Both the position numbers and the translations under genes were made by a program. Positions 44,451 to 53,978 of a stretch of DNA of 64,000 nucleotides are shown here, piece after piece. The first letter of the stretch is position 1, and every line of letters begins with the position of its first letter. The notes beneath the pieces were generated by a model. It was given only the letters and a program-made list of their open reading frames with translations, did no database searches and had not been told where the DNA came from. Origin of the DNA: Pectinatus sottacetonis (GTDB taxonomy: Bacteria; Bacillota; Negativicutes; Selenomonadales; Selenomonadaceae); assembly GCF_015732155.1 (NCBI RefSeq), contig NZ_WIQK01000001.1:530501-594500 (forward strand), read 5' to 3'.

Positions 44451-45692
44451 CACGTTCGTTTCATAAACAAGATAATTGTTCTTAAATAAGAAATGTTAGT
44501 TTATAAGTCAGCGACCTCACATAACAGTTGGCTATTCATAAGACATTTTAACAGATTAGCTTTAATGCTACATTTTTTAAGCTGCTTAGCTAAATATCTT
44601 TTATGTAGCAGTAATGCCAATTTTCTAAGGCTGTTTAAAGTTTTTTGCCCATTTTCAGATATAATAGAGCACTCATCTTCCGAAAAGGTTACATCTAACA
44701 GCCAATGCATGCTTTCAATTTTCCAATGTTCACGGCAAATATGTAAAAGCTCTTTGGCATCTGTATCCTTACTTGTTATATAATAACCAGTTTCATTACT
44801 GGTTCCACGGTTCGTTGTTGTAATACGCTTAACTGCAAATATTGAACTCAGTCCTGCCCATTCTTTATATCCATTCAGCCATTTAATATCTGAACATTTT
44901 TTGCAGATGCGTTTCTCAATTCTTCCTCCATTTTTTTCAACTGTCGTATAAGAATCTAATGTTTTGCTATCGAATTCTTCATCAAAGAAAAATTTAACAT
45001 CATCGTGCAATGTCTTTTGGTTTTCCTTAAGCCCAAAAACGTAATTGCCATGCTTGGCTATAATTTTCTTGCAGGTTTCTTTTTGACAATGCATCGCATC
45101 AGCCGTTACTGTCTTGTCCTTAATGTTTAGATTATCCAATAGCTGCTGGAATACAGGAATCTCGTTCGTCTTTTCATGTATAGATTTTTGCCCTAAAACG
45201 ATGCCGCTTTGTGTTAAATATACAGTTAATATTTGCAGTGCTGAATGCGGTGTACCTTTTTTAGAGGTACTACGGATTGCCTTCCCGTCTACAGCAATAA
45301 CATCGCCCAAGTCACAGTATGCTGCATCATGCATTATTTCAATAATTACACTGGCTACTTTATCTGCGTCCATCATATTTAATATACGGCTGAAAGTAGC
45401 TTTAGAAGGGATTTTAGTGATATTAAATTTCTTTTTTAAAAATTTTGCATTGCTTTGTGCATAAGTTGTTATATCTGCCAGTTCATCTAATCCACACAAT
45501 ACGGCACACATTATTATAATAAGTATATCTGTTAAACTATGTTCTACATAGCTTGAATGTCTGTTATCTTCTATTATTGCAAATTTTTCTTTGATATAAT
45601 CCATTTTTTCACCTATACTTTTTTACTTTGGATTATATCATTTATTTCCTTTTTTTGTTAATATTTATTTTCCGGTTTATGAAACGAACGTG
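44451..45692 (-). mobile_element. ISAs1-family insertion sequence, copy 1 (1,242 bp)
   Basis: The ends share an 18-bp perfect inverted repeat, CACGTTCGTTTCATAAAC. The 10-bp TATCTATATA is duplicated directly on both sides (44441-44450 and 45693-45702), proving a clean insertion. The length and the encoded transposase are identical to the copy at 47306-48547. It lies between the hya promoter and dfx. Confidence 0.95.
44501..45604 (-). CDS. ISAs1-family transposase (copy 1)
   Basis: The 367-residue protein has an N-terminal helical domain (HSLTDILIIIMCAVLCGLDE), then a DDE nuclease core: VIAVDGKAIRSTSKKG (first Asp), TVTADAMHCQKETCKKI (second Asp) and HWKIESMHWLLDVTFSEDEC (Glu), with the YREK-like HWKIE arrangement of IS4-related enzymes. 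It resembles the H-repeat/ISAs1 group. The frame is intact and identical in sequence to the copy at 47394-48497, so both insertions are recent. Confidence 0.95.
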   Translation of the reverse strand: MDYIKEKFAIIEDNRHSSYVEHSLTDILIIIMCAVLCGLDELADITTYAQSNAKFLKKKFNITKIPSKATFSRILNMMDADKVASVIIEIMHDAAYCDLGDVIAVDGKAIRSTSKKGTPHSALQILTVYLTQSGIVLGQKSIHEKTNEIPVFQQLLDNLNIKDKTVTADAMHCQKETCKKIIAKHGNYVFGLKENQKTLHDDVKFFFDEEFDSKTLDSYTTVEKNGGRIEKRICKKCSDIKWLNGYKEWAGLSSIFAVKRITTTNRGTSNETGYYITSKDTDAKELLHICREHWKIESMHWLLDVTFSEDECSIISENGQKTLNSLRKLALLLHKRYLAKQLKKCSIKANLLKCLMNSQLLCEVADL

Positions 45693-45741
45693 TATCTATA
45701 TACTGATATTATATAAAACATAAGAAATATTACTTAATATA

Positions 45742-46182
45742 TTATCTATTCTTTCCGCTAGTCCATAAGCCATGCAAATTACAGTATGCATAAGCCTTAA
45801 CATTTGCGATGTCACCAACACAAAAAACAGCTTCCGGTTTATCACCTGGTTCTAATTCTATGCGCTGTATCCTTGAATTATACAAAATTGCTATCCATTT
45901 TATATAATGTTCCGGTATCATTGGATGCTCTACACTGCCAACCCTTACTACTATTTTATCTCCTATAAATTCAATAACGGGCACATGCTTTTCATTAGAA
46001 GCATCCACTGAATTTGCTTCCAGAAGGCTCATTTCTTTGCCACAGCAGATTAATTTTGCATCAGCTACAGTAAGACTTCTTGTATAACCAGAACCACTTT
46101 CAATAAGCTTTCTTTTACCTACATCTATAACTTCTAAAACATAACCGCAAATATTACATTTGTAAACCAATAATTTTTTCAT
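45742..46182 (-). CDS. dfx: Desulfoferrodoxin / superoxide reductase
   Basis: The 146-residue protein has an N-terminal desulforedoxin-like domain with CNICG and ICCGKEM for the FeS4 centre, and a superoxide reductase domain with EKHVPVIE, VEHPMIPEHYIKWI and AYCNLHGLW, whose His and Cys bind the catalytic iron. It reduces superoxide to peroxide in anaerobes without making oxygen. It lies 44 bases after dhaM on the same strand and just before ISAs1 copy 1, so it is probably the last gene of the dha transcript. Confidence 0.93.
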   Translation of the reverse strand: MKKLLVYKCNICGYVLEVIDVGKRKLIESGSGYTRSLTVADAKLICCGKEMSLLEANSVDASNEKHVPVIEFIGDKIVVRVGSVEHPMIPEHYIKWIAILYNSRIQRIELEPGDKPEAVFCVGDIANVKAYAYCNLHGLWTSGKNR

Positions 46183-46226
46183 TACACTTTTCCTTCCTAA
46201 TATATATTGTTATCTACTAATTTTCT

Positions 46227-46622
46227 TCATAATGATTTATCCATTTTATTTGCATCTTGTGCTGTCTGCAATACTTTCTCACAGGAACTACCTAAAGATG
46301 CTTCAACGGCAGCTGCGACTACTCCTTCGACAATGGGTGCATTAGCTAAATATACACGTTTAGCTAATGTAGGATTAAGCATTTCTTTAGCTACTCCTAT
46401 GCTCATTATTGCACTTCCAAGATCAGCAAAAACTACAATTCCCTCTCCCTGATCAGCTTTTTCAATAGTTTCCTGAATGCGTACAGGATCTGTTCCTATT
46501 TCCCCTGTTTCTGTTCCACCGACTGCAAATATAGACTGATCGCCAGCCGCCATTTGAGATGCCAATTCTTTTATTCCTTCAGCAATTTTAATACTATGTG
46601 AAACTATTACTATGCCTACCAT
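46227..46622 (-). CDS. dhaM: DhaM, phosphotransfer subunit of dihydroxyacetone kinase
   Basis: The 131-residue protein is a mannose-type EIIA domain: GIVIVSHSIKIAEGI (phospho-His9), GGTETGEIGTD, GIVVFADLGSAIMS and YLANAPIVEGVVAAAV. It takes phosphate from HPr and re-phosphorylates the ADP bound to DhaL. It starts 14 bases after dhaL. Unlike E. coli DhaM it has no HPr or EI-like extension. A second DhaM is encoded at 57003-57389. Confidence 0.94.
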   Translation of the reverse strand: MVGIVIVSHSIKIAEGIKELASQMAAGDQSIFAVGGTETGEIGTDPVRIQETIEKADQGEGIVVFADLGSAIMSIGVAKEMLNPTLAKRVYLANAPIVEGVVAAAVEASLGSSCEKVLQTAQDANKMDKSL

Positions 46623-46636
46623 CCCATCATCCCTTT

Positions 46637-47257
46637 TTATTTCAAATAATTATAAAGTGCCTCCAACATAATAGCAGATGAAACTGCTCCAGGATCTTCA
46701 TGTCCTATGCTTCGTTCTGCAAGGTAACTGGCTCTTCCCTTAGTTGCAATAATTGTTTTCGTATATTCTACACCTTTTTGTGCTGCCTTAACAGCATCAT
46801 TTAAGCATTGAAGTATATTTTTCTTATTCTTAGTACCTGCTGAAAAAGCTTCGGAAGCAGGAATAAGCGCATCCAGCATCGTTTTTTCTCCTTTTTGCGC
46901 TTTTCCTCGGTCTTGAATTCCCTTAATAGCTGCATCCAGCATTGCCTGTGCCGTTGCTAAATCAATTTCACTTTTATTTTTACATACAGCCGAAGCGCGT
47001 AAAAATGCCGTACCATACAAAGGACCAGCTGCTCCACCAACGCTAGAAATCAAACCCATACCAACAGTTTTTAAAATCAATGCAGCATCCGTATTTTCCT
47101 CTAACAAATCAATTTTTTTTAAAACACTTTCAAAACCACGCGCCATATTTATTCCATGATCTCCATCACCAATAGCTTGATCAAGATCCGTCAATAATAT
47201 TTTCTTAGCAATAACAGCTTTACTTACAACTCTTACAGCTTCCCTTATACTTGCCAT
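46637..47257 (-). CDS. dhaL: DhaL, ADP-binding subunit of dihydroxyacetone kinase
   Basis: The 206-residue helical-barrel protein has LDQAIGDGDHGINMARGF (Mg-binding Asp residues), GGAAGPLYGTAFLRA, KTMLDALIPA and RASYLAERSIGHEDPGAVSSA. It transfers phosphate from its bound ATP to dihydroxyacetone held by DhaK. I start at ATG 47257 (AAAGGGA upstream); the frame is open to 47308, but that longer part would run to the edge of the insertion sequence. ISAs1 copy 2 separates it from dhaK, with its left end only 49 bases upstream. Confidence 0.93.
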   Translation of the reverse strand: MASIREAVRVVSKAVIAKKILLTDLDQAIGDGDHGINMARGFESVLKKIDLLEENTDAALILKTVGMGLISSVGGAAGPLYGTAFLRASAVCKNKSEIDLATAQAMLDAAIKGIQDRGKAQKGEKTMLDALIPASEAFSAGTKNKKNILQCLNDAVKAAQKGVEYTKTIIATKGRASYLAERSIGHEDPGAVSSAIMLEALYNYLK

Positions 47258-47305
47258 CAATATCCACATCCCTTTACTGATTGTCCACACTATCAAGCAA
47301 TATAC

Positions 47306-48547
47306 CACGTTCGTTTCATAAACCGGAAAATAAATATTAACAAAAAAAGGAAATAAATGATATAATCCAAAGTAAAAAAGTATAGGTGAAAAAATGGATT
47401 ATATCAAAGAAAAATTTGCAATAATAGAAGATAACAGACATTCAAGCTATGTAGAACATAGTTTAACAGATATACTTATTATAATAATGTGTGCCGTATT
47501 GTGTGGATTAGATGAACTGGCAGATATAACAACTTATGCACAAAGCAATGCAAAATTTTTAAAAAAGAAATTTAATATCACTAAAATCCCTTCTAAAGCT
47601 ACTTTCAGCCGTATATTAAATATGATGGACGCAGATAAAGTAGCCAGTGTAATTATTGAAATAATGCATGATGCAGCATACTGTGACTTGGGCGATGTTA
47701 TTGCTGTAGACGGGAAGGCAATCCGTAGTACCTCTAAAAAAGGTACACCGCATTCAGCACTGCAAATATTAACTGTATATTTAACACAAAGCGGCATCGT
47801 TTTAGGGCAAAAATCTATACATGAAAAGACGAACGAGATTCCTGTATTCCAGCAGCTATTGGATAATCTAAACATTAAGGACAAGACAGTAACGGCTGAT
47901 GCGATGCATTGTCAAAAAGAAACCTGCAAGAAAATTATAGCCAAGCATGGCAATTACGTTTTTGGGCTTAAGGAAAACCAAAAGACATTGCACGATGATG
48001 TTAAATTTTTCTTTGATGAAGAATTCGATAGCAAAACATTAGATTCTTATACGACAGTTGAAAAAAATGGAGGAAGAATTGAGAAACGCATCTGCAAAAA
48101 ATGTTCAGATATTAAATGGCTGAATGGATATAAAGAATGGGCAGGACTGAGTTCAATATTTGCAGTTAAGCGTATTACAACAACGAACCGTGGAACCAGT
48201 AATGAAACTGGTTATTATATAACAAGTAAGGATACAGATGCCAAAGAGCTTTTACATATTTGCCGTGAACATTGGAAAATTGAAAGCATGCATTGGCTGT
48301 TAGATGTAACCTTTTCGGAAGATGAGTGCTCTATTATATCTGAAAATGGGCAAAAAACTTTAAACAGCCTTAGAAAATTGGCATTACTGCTACATAAAAG
48401 ATATTTAGCTAAGCAGCTTAAAAAATGTAGCATTAAAGCTAATCTGTTAAAATGTCTTATGAATAGCCAACTGTTATGTGAGGTCGCTGACTTATAAACT
48501 AACATTTCTTATTTAAGAACAATTATCTTGTTTATGAAACGAACGTG
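47306..48547 (+). mobile_element. ISAs1-family insertion sequence, copy 2 (1,242 bp)
   Basis: It has the same 18-bp terminal repeats as copy 1, in the opposite orientation, and is bounded by its own direct repeat GCAATATAC (47297-47305 and 48548-48556). Removing it with one repeat leaves a 198-bp spacer between dhaK and dhaL. The transposase reads against the dha genes. Confidence 0.95.
47394..48497 (+). CDS. ISAs1-family transposase (copy 2)
   Basis: This 367-residue frame is identical in protein sequence to the copy at 44501-45604, with the same DDE residues and flanking terminal repeats. It faces against dhaL-dhaM, so its transcript could interfere with, or its outward signals could drive, the neighbouring genes. 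Confidence 0.95.
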   Translation: MDYIKEKFAIIEDNRHSSYVEHSLTDILIIIMCAVLCGLDELADITTYAQSNAKFLKKKFNITKIPSKATFSRILNMMDADKVASVIIEIMHDAAYCDLGDVIAVDGKAIRSTSKKGTPHSALQILTVYLTQSGIVLGQKSIHEKTNEIPVFQQLLDNLNIKDKTVTADAMHCQKETCKKIIAKHGNYVFGLKENQKTLHDDVKFFFDEEFDSKTLDSYTTVEKNGGRIEKRICKKCSDIKWLNGYKEWAGLSSIFAVKRITTTNRGTSNETGYYITSKDTDAKELLHICREHWKIESMHWLLDVTFSEDECSIISENGQKTLNSLRKLALLLHKRYLAKQLKKCSIKANLLKCLMNSQLLCEVADL

Positions 48548-48706
48548 GCAATATACTTTCTGCTCTAGCGTTTATTTATTAGGTGGGAATTTTTTATTCT
48601 ATATGACTATTACCATAAAACTTTATATATTTCACAGTTTTACATTTTCTTCGTGGTGATTACCATTTCATTGCTCTAGAAGCAAGGACATTCTCAGCAT
48701 AATATA

Positions 48707-49702
48707 TTAAAATTGCACTAATGCTGGTGTATCTGCAGGAGCTAGTAATAACTCTTTCAATTCTTTATCGAGTTTAAGTAGACTTATTGAACATCCTGCC
48801 ATTTCCAGTGAAGTCATATAATTTCCTACAAAAGTTTTTACAATTCTTATACCTCTTTCTCCTAACATTGCCTGCACTTTGCCACTTAATATATAAAGTT
48901 CCATTAATGGTGTAGCACCTAGTCCATTGATAAGAACAGCCACTTGATCCTTATTCCCATAAATATTTTCCGCTAAAATTTTATCCAGAAGCTGTGCTGC
49001 TATTTCATCAGCGGTTCTTATTTTTTCACGATGTGTTCCCGGTTCTCCATGTATTCCTATACCAATTTCCATTTCATTTTCTGCCAATGTAAAACTCGGT
49101 TTGCCAGCAGCTGGAATAGTACAAGAGGAAAGCGCCATTCCCATAGATCGAACATTACTAATAACTTTTTCGGCAATACTCTTTACTGCCTGAAGAGATT
49201 CACCTTGTTCGGCCTTAGCTCCAGCAATTTTGTGAACAAAAATTGTCCCCGCTATTCCTCGTCTGCCAGTTGTCCATGTACTGTTTTCCACTGCAACATC
49301 ATCGTTAGTTATGACTTTTTCAACGGAAATCCCATCAGCAGCAGCCATTTCAGCAGCCATTTCAAAATTCATAACATCACCACTGTAATTTTTAATTACA
49401 AGCAAAACACCTTTTCCTGTATTAACTGTTTTTATTGCTTCATAAATCTGATCGGGTGTAGGTGAGGTAAATACCGCCCCAGCAACTGCTGCATCAAGCA
49501 TTCCTTTTCCAATAAATCCTGCGTGAGCGGGTTCATGTCCACTACCGCCACCACTTACTACAGCAACTTTACCATCTTTCTTATTTGTTCTTACTAAAAC
49601 GTCAAAATTTTCAAGTTTTTTCAAATATTGGGGATGTGACAATGCCATGCCTTTCAACATTTCTTCTACTACATTATCCGGATTATTAATAATTTTTTTC
49701 AT
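48707..49702 (-). CDS. dhaK: DhaK, dihydroxyacetone-binding subunit
   Basis: The 331-residue protein carries VVSGGGSGHEPAHAGFIGKG, KNYSGDVMNFEMAAEMA and GIGIHGEPGTHREK, in which the His of IHGEPG binds the substrate covalently as a hemiaminal. With DhaL and DhaM it phosphorylates dihydroxyacetone with PEP as donor. It is the first gene of the dha set, with AGGAGG before ATG 49702, but the operon is cut after it by ISAs1 copy 2. Glycerol dehydrogenase, the usual source of dihydroxyacetone, is not in the window. Confidence 0.95.
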   Translation of the reverse strand: MKKIINNPDNVVEEMLKGMALSHPQYLKKLENFDVLVRTNKKDGKVAVVSGGGSGHEPAHAGFIGKGMLDAAVAGAVFTSPTPDQIYEAIKTVNTGKGVLLVIKNYSGDVMNFEMAAEMAAADGISVEKVITNDDVAVENSTWTTGRRGIAGTIFVHKIAGAKAEQGESLQAVKSIAEKVISNVRSMGMALSSCTIPAAGKPSFTLAENEMEIGIGIHGEPGTHREKIRTADEIAAQLLDKILAENIYGNKDQVAVLINGLGATPLMELYILSGKVQAMLGERGIRIVKTFVGNYMTSLEMAGCSISLLKLDKELKELLLAPADTPALVQF

Positions 49703-49832
49703 AATTTACTGTCCTCCTATTATTGTAGTTTTATATTGTATATATATTATACTTTACCAGAAAAAATTCCTTTAAAACACTTCCAATTATATTTTTTATT
49801 TTATTCCCAATATTTTACGTTCTATCATGGGA

Positions 49833-49874
49833 GATAAAAAAATGGCACCTTAATATTAAGATGCCATTTTTATC
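49833..49874. terminator. Bidirectional terminator after glpC
   Basis: GATAAAAAAATGGCA (49833-49847) pairs with TGCCATTTTTATC (49862-49874), and the loop holds its own palindrome CTTAATATTAAG. It ends the glpABC transcript on the minus strand and insulates dhaK. Confidence 0.85.
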
Positions 49875-49891
49875 AAAGTAACATGCCATTC

Positions 49892-51106
49892 TTACAAACC
49901 GTATGCACGTCTTAAAACAGTAAGAGGATGTATTGCCTCCACACCACTGCCATTTTCCATTTGCAGACGGCAAGTGCCACACTCAGAAACGCCTAAATCT
50001 GCTCCTGAATCTTTAATTCTTGCAAATAACTTAGAACCAACTTTCATCGCTATTTCATGCTTATCAGCTTTAAATCCATAGCTGCCTGAAATACCACAGC
50101 AACCAGCATCAGCCTCTTCTATTTTTATACCAGGAATAAGTGGCAACAGCTCCATTGAAGGTCTTCCTATAGCTTGTACCTTTAAATGACAGGGGGCATG
50201 ATAAATATATTTTTTGTTGATTGGAGTAAAATCCGTATTAAAGCTACCTTCATCATTCAACTTAGCCAAGTACTCGATAGAATCATACATATGCGCTGCA
50301 TATTCGGACATTCCCGCAAAATCAAATAACTCCTGATATTCCTGCTTAAGCATAAGCCCGCAACTTGTACATGCCGTAACAATATCATATCCTTTATCTA
50401 CCCATGCTTTTAATATAGCTGTATTTTTGGCTGCATTTACACGGGCATCATCTATATAACCACCTGACACCATTGGCGACCCACAGCAAACAAAATTTTC
50501 ATCAATAGCAACTTCTATCTTATTTTTCTGATAAACTTTTACCAAATCAACGCCTACTTCCGGTTGATTATAATTAATATAACAACCGGAAAAAAACACT
50601 ACTTTTCGTGGATACGAAGTCTGCTTAATTTTCTTAAATTTACTGATAAATGACTCACTAGCATAAGAAGGCATTTTAGCGTCCTTAGTTATACCCATAG
50701 CTCCCATCATATTAAAAGCCTTACCTATTGACACTCCTAAATTCGCAAAAGTAGACCCTAATGGAAGTGCCGTTATCAATTTTCCCATTTTTTCACTGTG
50801 AGCCAGCATATCATCAGCTTTTGACTTACGCGGATGGGTCTTATAATATTCATTCTTGGCCATCATATTAAGTGTCGAAATCGGAACTCCTGATGGGCAT
50901 ACCAAATCGCAGGTTTTACAATTGGAACAGTAATCCAGCATTGGATCATCATCTGATACCAGCTTTCTTAATCGCGTAAGAGCCGGTCCTGTCATTTTAG
51001 GTCCCCGAAATTTTCTGGTAGCTGCGGTCACTGGGCATGCAGTAATACATATAGTACAAGCTGTACATTTATCAGGATCTATCGCATGTTGTTTATTTAT
51101 TGCCAT
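49892..51106 (-). CDS. glpC: Anaerobic glycerol-3-phosphate dehydrogenase subunit C
   Basis: The 404-residue protein has two ferredoxin-type Cys sets (CTACTICITACPVTA; CSNCKTCDLVCPSG) and two CCG domains (FFSGCYINYNQPEVG...FVCCGSPM; APCHLK...GCCGISGSYG) that can bind non-cubane clusters. It anchors GlpAB at the membrane and passes electrons to menaquinone. I start at MAINKQ (51106), three bases after the glpB stop, as the longer frame from 51124 only overlaps glpB. A terminator follows. Confidence 0.95.
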   Translation of the reverse strand: MAINKQHAIDPDKCTACTICITACPVTAATRKFRGPKMTGPALTRLRKLVSDDDPMLDYCSNCKTCDLVCPSGVPISTLNMMAKNEYYKTHPRKSKADDMLAHSEKMGKLITALPLGSTFANLGVSIGKAFNMMGAMGITKDAKMPSYASESFISKFKKIKQTSYPRKVVFFSGCYINYNQPEVGVDLVKVYQKNKIEVAIDENFVCCGSPMVSGGYIDDARVNAAKNTAILKAWVDKGYDIVTACTSCGLMLKQEYQELFDFAGMSEYAAHMYDSIEYLAKLNDEGSFNTDFTPINKKYIYHAPCHLKVQAIGRPSMELLPLIPGIKIEEADAGCCGISGSYGFKADKHEIAMKVGSKLFARIKDSGADLGVSECGTCRLQMENGSGVEAIHPLTVLRRAYGL

Positions 51107-51108
51107 CT

Positions 51109-52374
51109 TTATGCCTCCCCACAAAATGCGGCAGCTGCTTTATACGCCGTAATAAGCGCTACACCATTGCCGGATTTTTCATAACAAAAATCATATCCAG
51201 CAAGACTTCTGCCTACAACTTTTACATTAGATGCTACTTGTTTTCCTTCTGCTGTAAGTGGTATCAAATTCTCATCAACACTGACACCATATTGAGCAAA
51301 AATCTGCTTTTTATCAGCAAATAACTGTTTATGTGACCATTCAGTTTGTACCTTAGGAACATCTATAGCAATATTAAAAATAGGTTCTGTAAGTGCCCCT
51401 ATTTTAGCAATAATACCTCCACCGTATATACCGCCTGTAGCTAAGATGAATTGATCAGCATAAAATTCTCTCTGTCGATCAAATCCCTCGGTTATTACTG
51501 ATTTACATTTTCCATTAACAACTTTGGCACCAACGACATGTGCTTTTTCAATTACCTGCACACCACGTTTTTTAGCATAGGAATTAAGCATTTTGGTCAA
51601 ACGTGTTCCCGTAACTGCCGGTGGCAGAGAAGATACTTCTACTAATGAGCATGATAAATCCTTTTCTAATGAATCTAATACCTTATAATTAGGATCAAGA
51701 CCTAAAACAGGTGGCAATATGATAACTGTATCCTTTTTTATATGTGGTTTTACTTGTTCGACAAAAGATACATGTCCCTGTTCTGTTTCCAGCCATCTAG
51801 CAACATCCATCGCTGATATGTCACGTAAATCCTTGCCATATTCAAAATTTAATGTTACCGTAAATTCTTTTATGCTTTTATCACTATCTAAACGTTTTTT
51901 CAGATTTTTTGTCACCATATTAGCATAAAAATCCTTCATTGTATCAAAACCTATTACTAATATATTAGAAGTTTTAAATACAACATCAGAATCCATTGTA
52001 CGTGGTACCAGACAGCTCGGTTTAAAATTGCCTATTGCCGTTGGTATCCATTTATTCTTATTTGGTGAGCCAATATAGGGAAAACCTTCTTCATTTGTTA
52101 TTTTAAGGAAAGTATTCAAAGCTTTTTTTGCTGTATCACTACCAACTTTAGCATATGGATGAGTGGGATTAACTTGTCCCATAGCTTGTACTGGATCAGT
52201 AACCGGTCTGCCTTCATCGGTATACCCTAAAACATCTATTATACCGCCGCCGATAGTCAGCGTACCCGCACCATAGGACAGTATTTGGACCTTTTTACCT
52301 CTATCCGCAGCAATACAGGCTGCAAATAAACCAGAGATACCATTTCCTATAATTAAAACATCACTTTTTTTCAT
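51109..52374 (-). CDS. glpB: Anaerobic glycerol-3-phosphate dehydrogenase subunit B
   Basis: The 421-residue flavoprotein starts SDVLIIGNGISGLFAACIAADRG, the FAD/FMN dinucleotide fold, then LSYGAGTLTIGGGIIDVLGY, CLVPRTMDSDVVF and FILATGGIYGGG. GlpB links the GlpA catalytic subunit to the Fe-S subunit GlpC. The start overlaps the glpA stop by four bases and its stop touches the glpC start, so glpABC is one coupled operon. Confidence 0.95.
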   Translation of the reverse strand: MKKSDVLIIGNGISGLFAACIAADRGKKVQILSYGAGTLTIGGGIIDVLGYTDEGRPVTDPVQAMGQVNPTHPYAKVGSDTAKKALNTFLKITNEEGFPYIGSPNKNKWIPTAIGNFKPSCLVPRTMDSDVVFKTSNILVIGFDTMKDFYANMVTKNLKKRLDSDKSIKEFTVTLNFEYGKDLRDISAMDVARWLETEQGHVSFVEQVKPHIKKDTVIILPPVLGLDPNYKVLDSLEKDLSCSLVEVSSLPPAVTGTRLTKMLNSYAKKRGVQVIEKAHVVGAKVVNGKCKSVITEGFDRQREFYADQFILATGGIYGGGIIAKIGALTEPIFNIAIDVPKVQTEWSHKQLFADKKQIFAQYGVSVDENLIPLTAEGKQVASNVKVVGRSLAGYDFCYEKSGNGVALITAYKAAAAFCGEA

Positions 52375-53978
52375 TTTATCTCTTCCACCCCGCTTAAATT
52401 TAAGGCTGCATCATAAATTGCCCGCGTAAGTTCAATATCACGAAGCATATTACCCCATAATACAGGACGGATGCCCTTCCAGCGCGTTTCCAAAAATTCT
52501 TTGAATAAATATACTGTATCTTTCGCCCACGGCATCTCTTCTTTATCGACTGCTCCTACACTGCGGTAGGCACAAAATGTACCCTGGCAGGTTCCCATAC
52601 CCAGCCGTGTACGTCTTCTTAAATCACTCACAGTATGGCTTGTCGGTTCTGCTGCTATCTCTTCAATTTCCGCTAATGTAACATTTTCACATTCACATAC
52701 CAGCTCTCGCATCTCCGGCTTGCTTTCAATACGTTCTATTACATGTTCTAATTTTCTATTTCCCAAACGGGATGCTGCAAGCTCGGCACCATAACTCGGA
52801 AATACTGCTTTAGCCCGTCCCATTAACTCAGGTGAAGGATCTTCAACCAAATTTTCATCAGCAGTATGGCACTTTTCATTTACGCCTAATTGCTCGCATA
52901 CCATATCACATACCTTTTCTGCCATTAAACGGTATGTGGTAAATTTGCCACCGCATACGCTCATAAAATGCTTAATACCATCATGCGCATGATCCAAGGC
53001 AACAAAACCACGTGATGCACTACGTCCCTTAGCATTAGGATCTGCACTGTATAACGGTCGTGTTCCGGCAAATACACGCAGAATACGATAATCATAAATA
53101 TGTTCAAATGTTAATTTACCTATTTCCATCATTGCCGTAACTTCAGCTGTTTCTGTACTTGTATCATCTGGGGCACTGTCGATAGAACTTGTTCCCAAAA
53201 TAGTTATTGATCCATGTGGTACAAAAATATCTGCATCGGAAGATTTGTGAAGACGATGTATTACACGATTGCAGATTCTATGGTTAAAGGCAATAAGTGT
53301 TCCCTTACTTGGTTTTACATTAACAGTCAGCCCGGCCATATGAGCTACCTGTCCAGCGAATGAACCTGCTGCACTTATAACAAAATCGCAGGCTATTTTG
53401 TCTTCCCTGCCTGTCCATTTATCACGTATTTTTACACCACTTACAGTACCATTAACTGTTTCGATACCCGTAACTTCAGTATAAGTCATTGTCTTACCGC
53501 CATATTTATCAGCTGATGCTACTGTCTGCCATAGAAGACGAAAACCATCTATGGCTGCACCAGGACAGCGATATGCCGATAATATCTTATGACTTAAGTT
53601 TGGTTCAAGTTCAAAGGCTTTATCCATAGGAAGCGGTATAGCTGATATACCACATTCCTTACATGATTTTACCCATTCTTGTTCAAACTCCTCACTGTCT
53701 TCCGGGGTACGAACAAAAATACTTTCCGTAGCTTCTACACAATGATGTCCTATTCTGCGCAAAATAGTATTTTCTTGTATGCATTCCTTAGCAGCTTCCT
53801 TGTCCTTCACCGCATATCGCCCACCGCTGTGAAGTAGTCCATGAAATCTTGAGCTGGTCCAATAACCAAGATCATCACGCTCTACTAAAATAGCTTTTAT
53901 GCCACGCATGGATAAATCCCGCAGGATACCTACCCCGGTAGCACCGCCACCTATAACGACCACTGTTGTCTTTAACAT
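52371..53978 (-). CDS. glpA: Anaerobic glycerol-3-phosphate dehydrogenase subunit A
   Basis: The 535-residue protein has an N-terminal FAD domain (VVVIGGGATGVGILRDLSMRG, SSRFHGLLHSGGRYAV) and a C-terminal BFD-like [2Fe-2S] domain with CECENVTLAEI and GMGTCQGTFC. It oxidises glycerol 3-phosphate to dihydroxyacetone phosphate. It is the first gene of glpABC; its 462-bp upstream spacer probably holds the promoter and the sites at 54322-54370. GGAGG lies upstream, with AAGGGA nearer to the ATG. Confidence 0.96.
   Translation of the reverse strand: MLKTTVVVIGGGATGVGILRDLSMRGIKAILVERDDLGYWTSSRFHGLLHSGGRYAVKDKEAAKECIQENTILRRIGHHCVEATESIFVRTPEDSEEFEQEWVKSCKECGISAIPLPMDKAFELEPNLSHKILSAYRCPGAAIDGFRLLWQTVASADKYGGKTMTYTEVTGIETVNGTVSGVKIRDKWTGREDKIACDFVISAAGSFAGQVAHMAGLTVNVKPSKGTLIAFNHRICNRVIHRLHKSSDADIFVPHGSITILGTSSIDSAPDDTSTETAEVTAMMEIGKLTFEHIYDYRILRVFAGTRPLYSADPNAKGRSASRGFVALDHAHDGIKHFMSVCGGKFTTYRLMAEKVCDMVCEQLGVNEKCHTADENLVEDPSPELMGRAKAVFPSYGAELAASRLGNRKLEHVIERIESKPEMRELVCECENVTLAEIEEIAAEPTSHTVSDLRRRTRLGMGTCQGTFCAYRSVGAVDKEEMPWAKDTVYLFKEFLETRWKGIRPVLWGNMLRDIELTRAIYDAALNLSGVEEIK

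Noticed and set aside
44451-48547. A composite transposon carrying dhaL-dhaM-dfx between two IS copies
   Set aside because: Each copy has its own, different target duplication (TATCTATATA and GCAATATAC) and the cargo is the native continuation of the dha operon, so these are two separate insertions.
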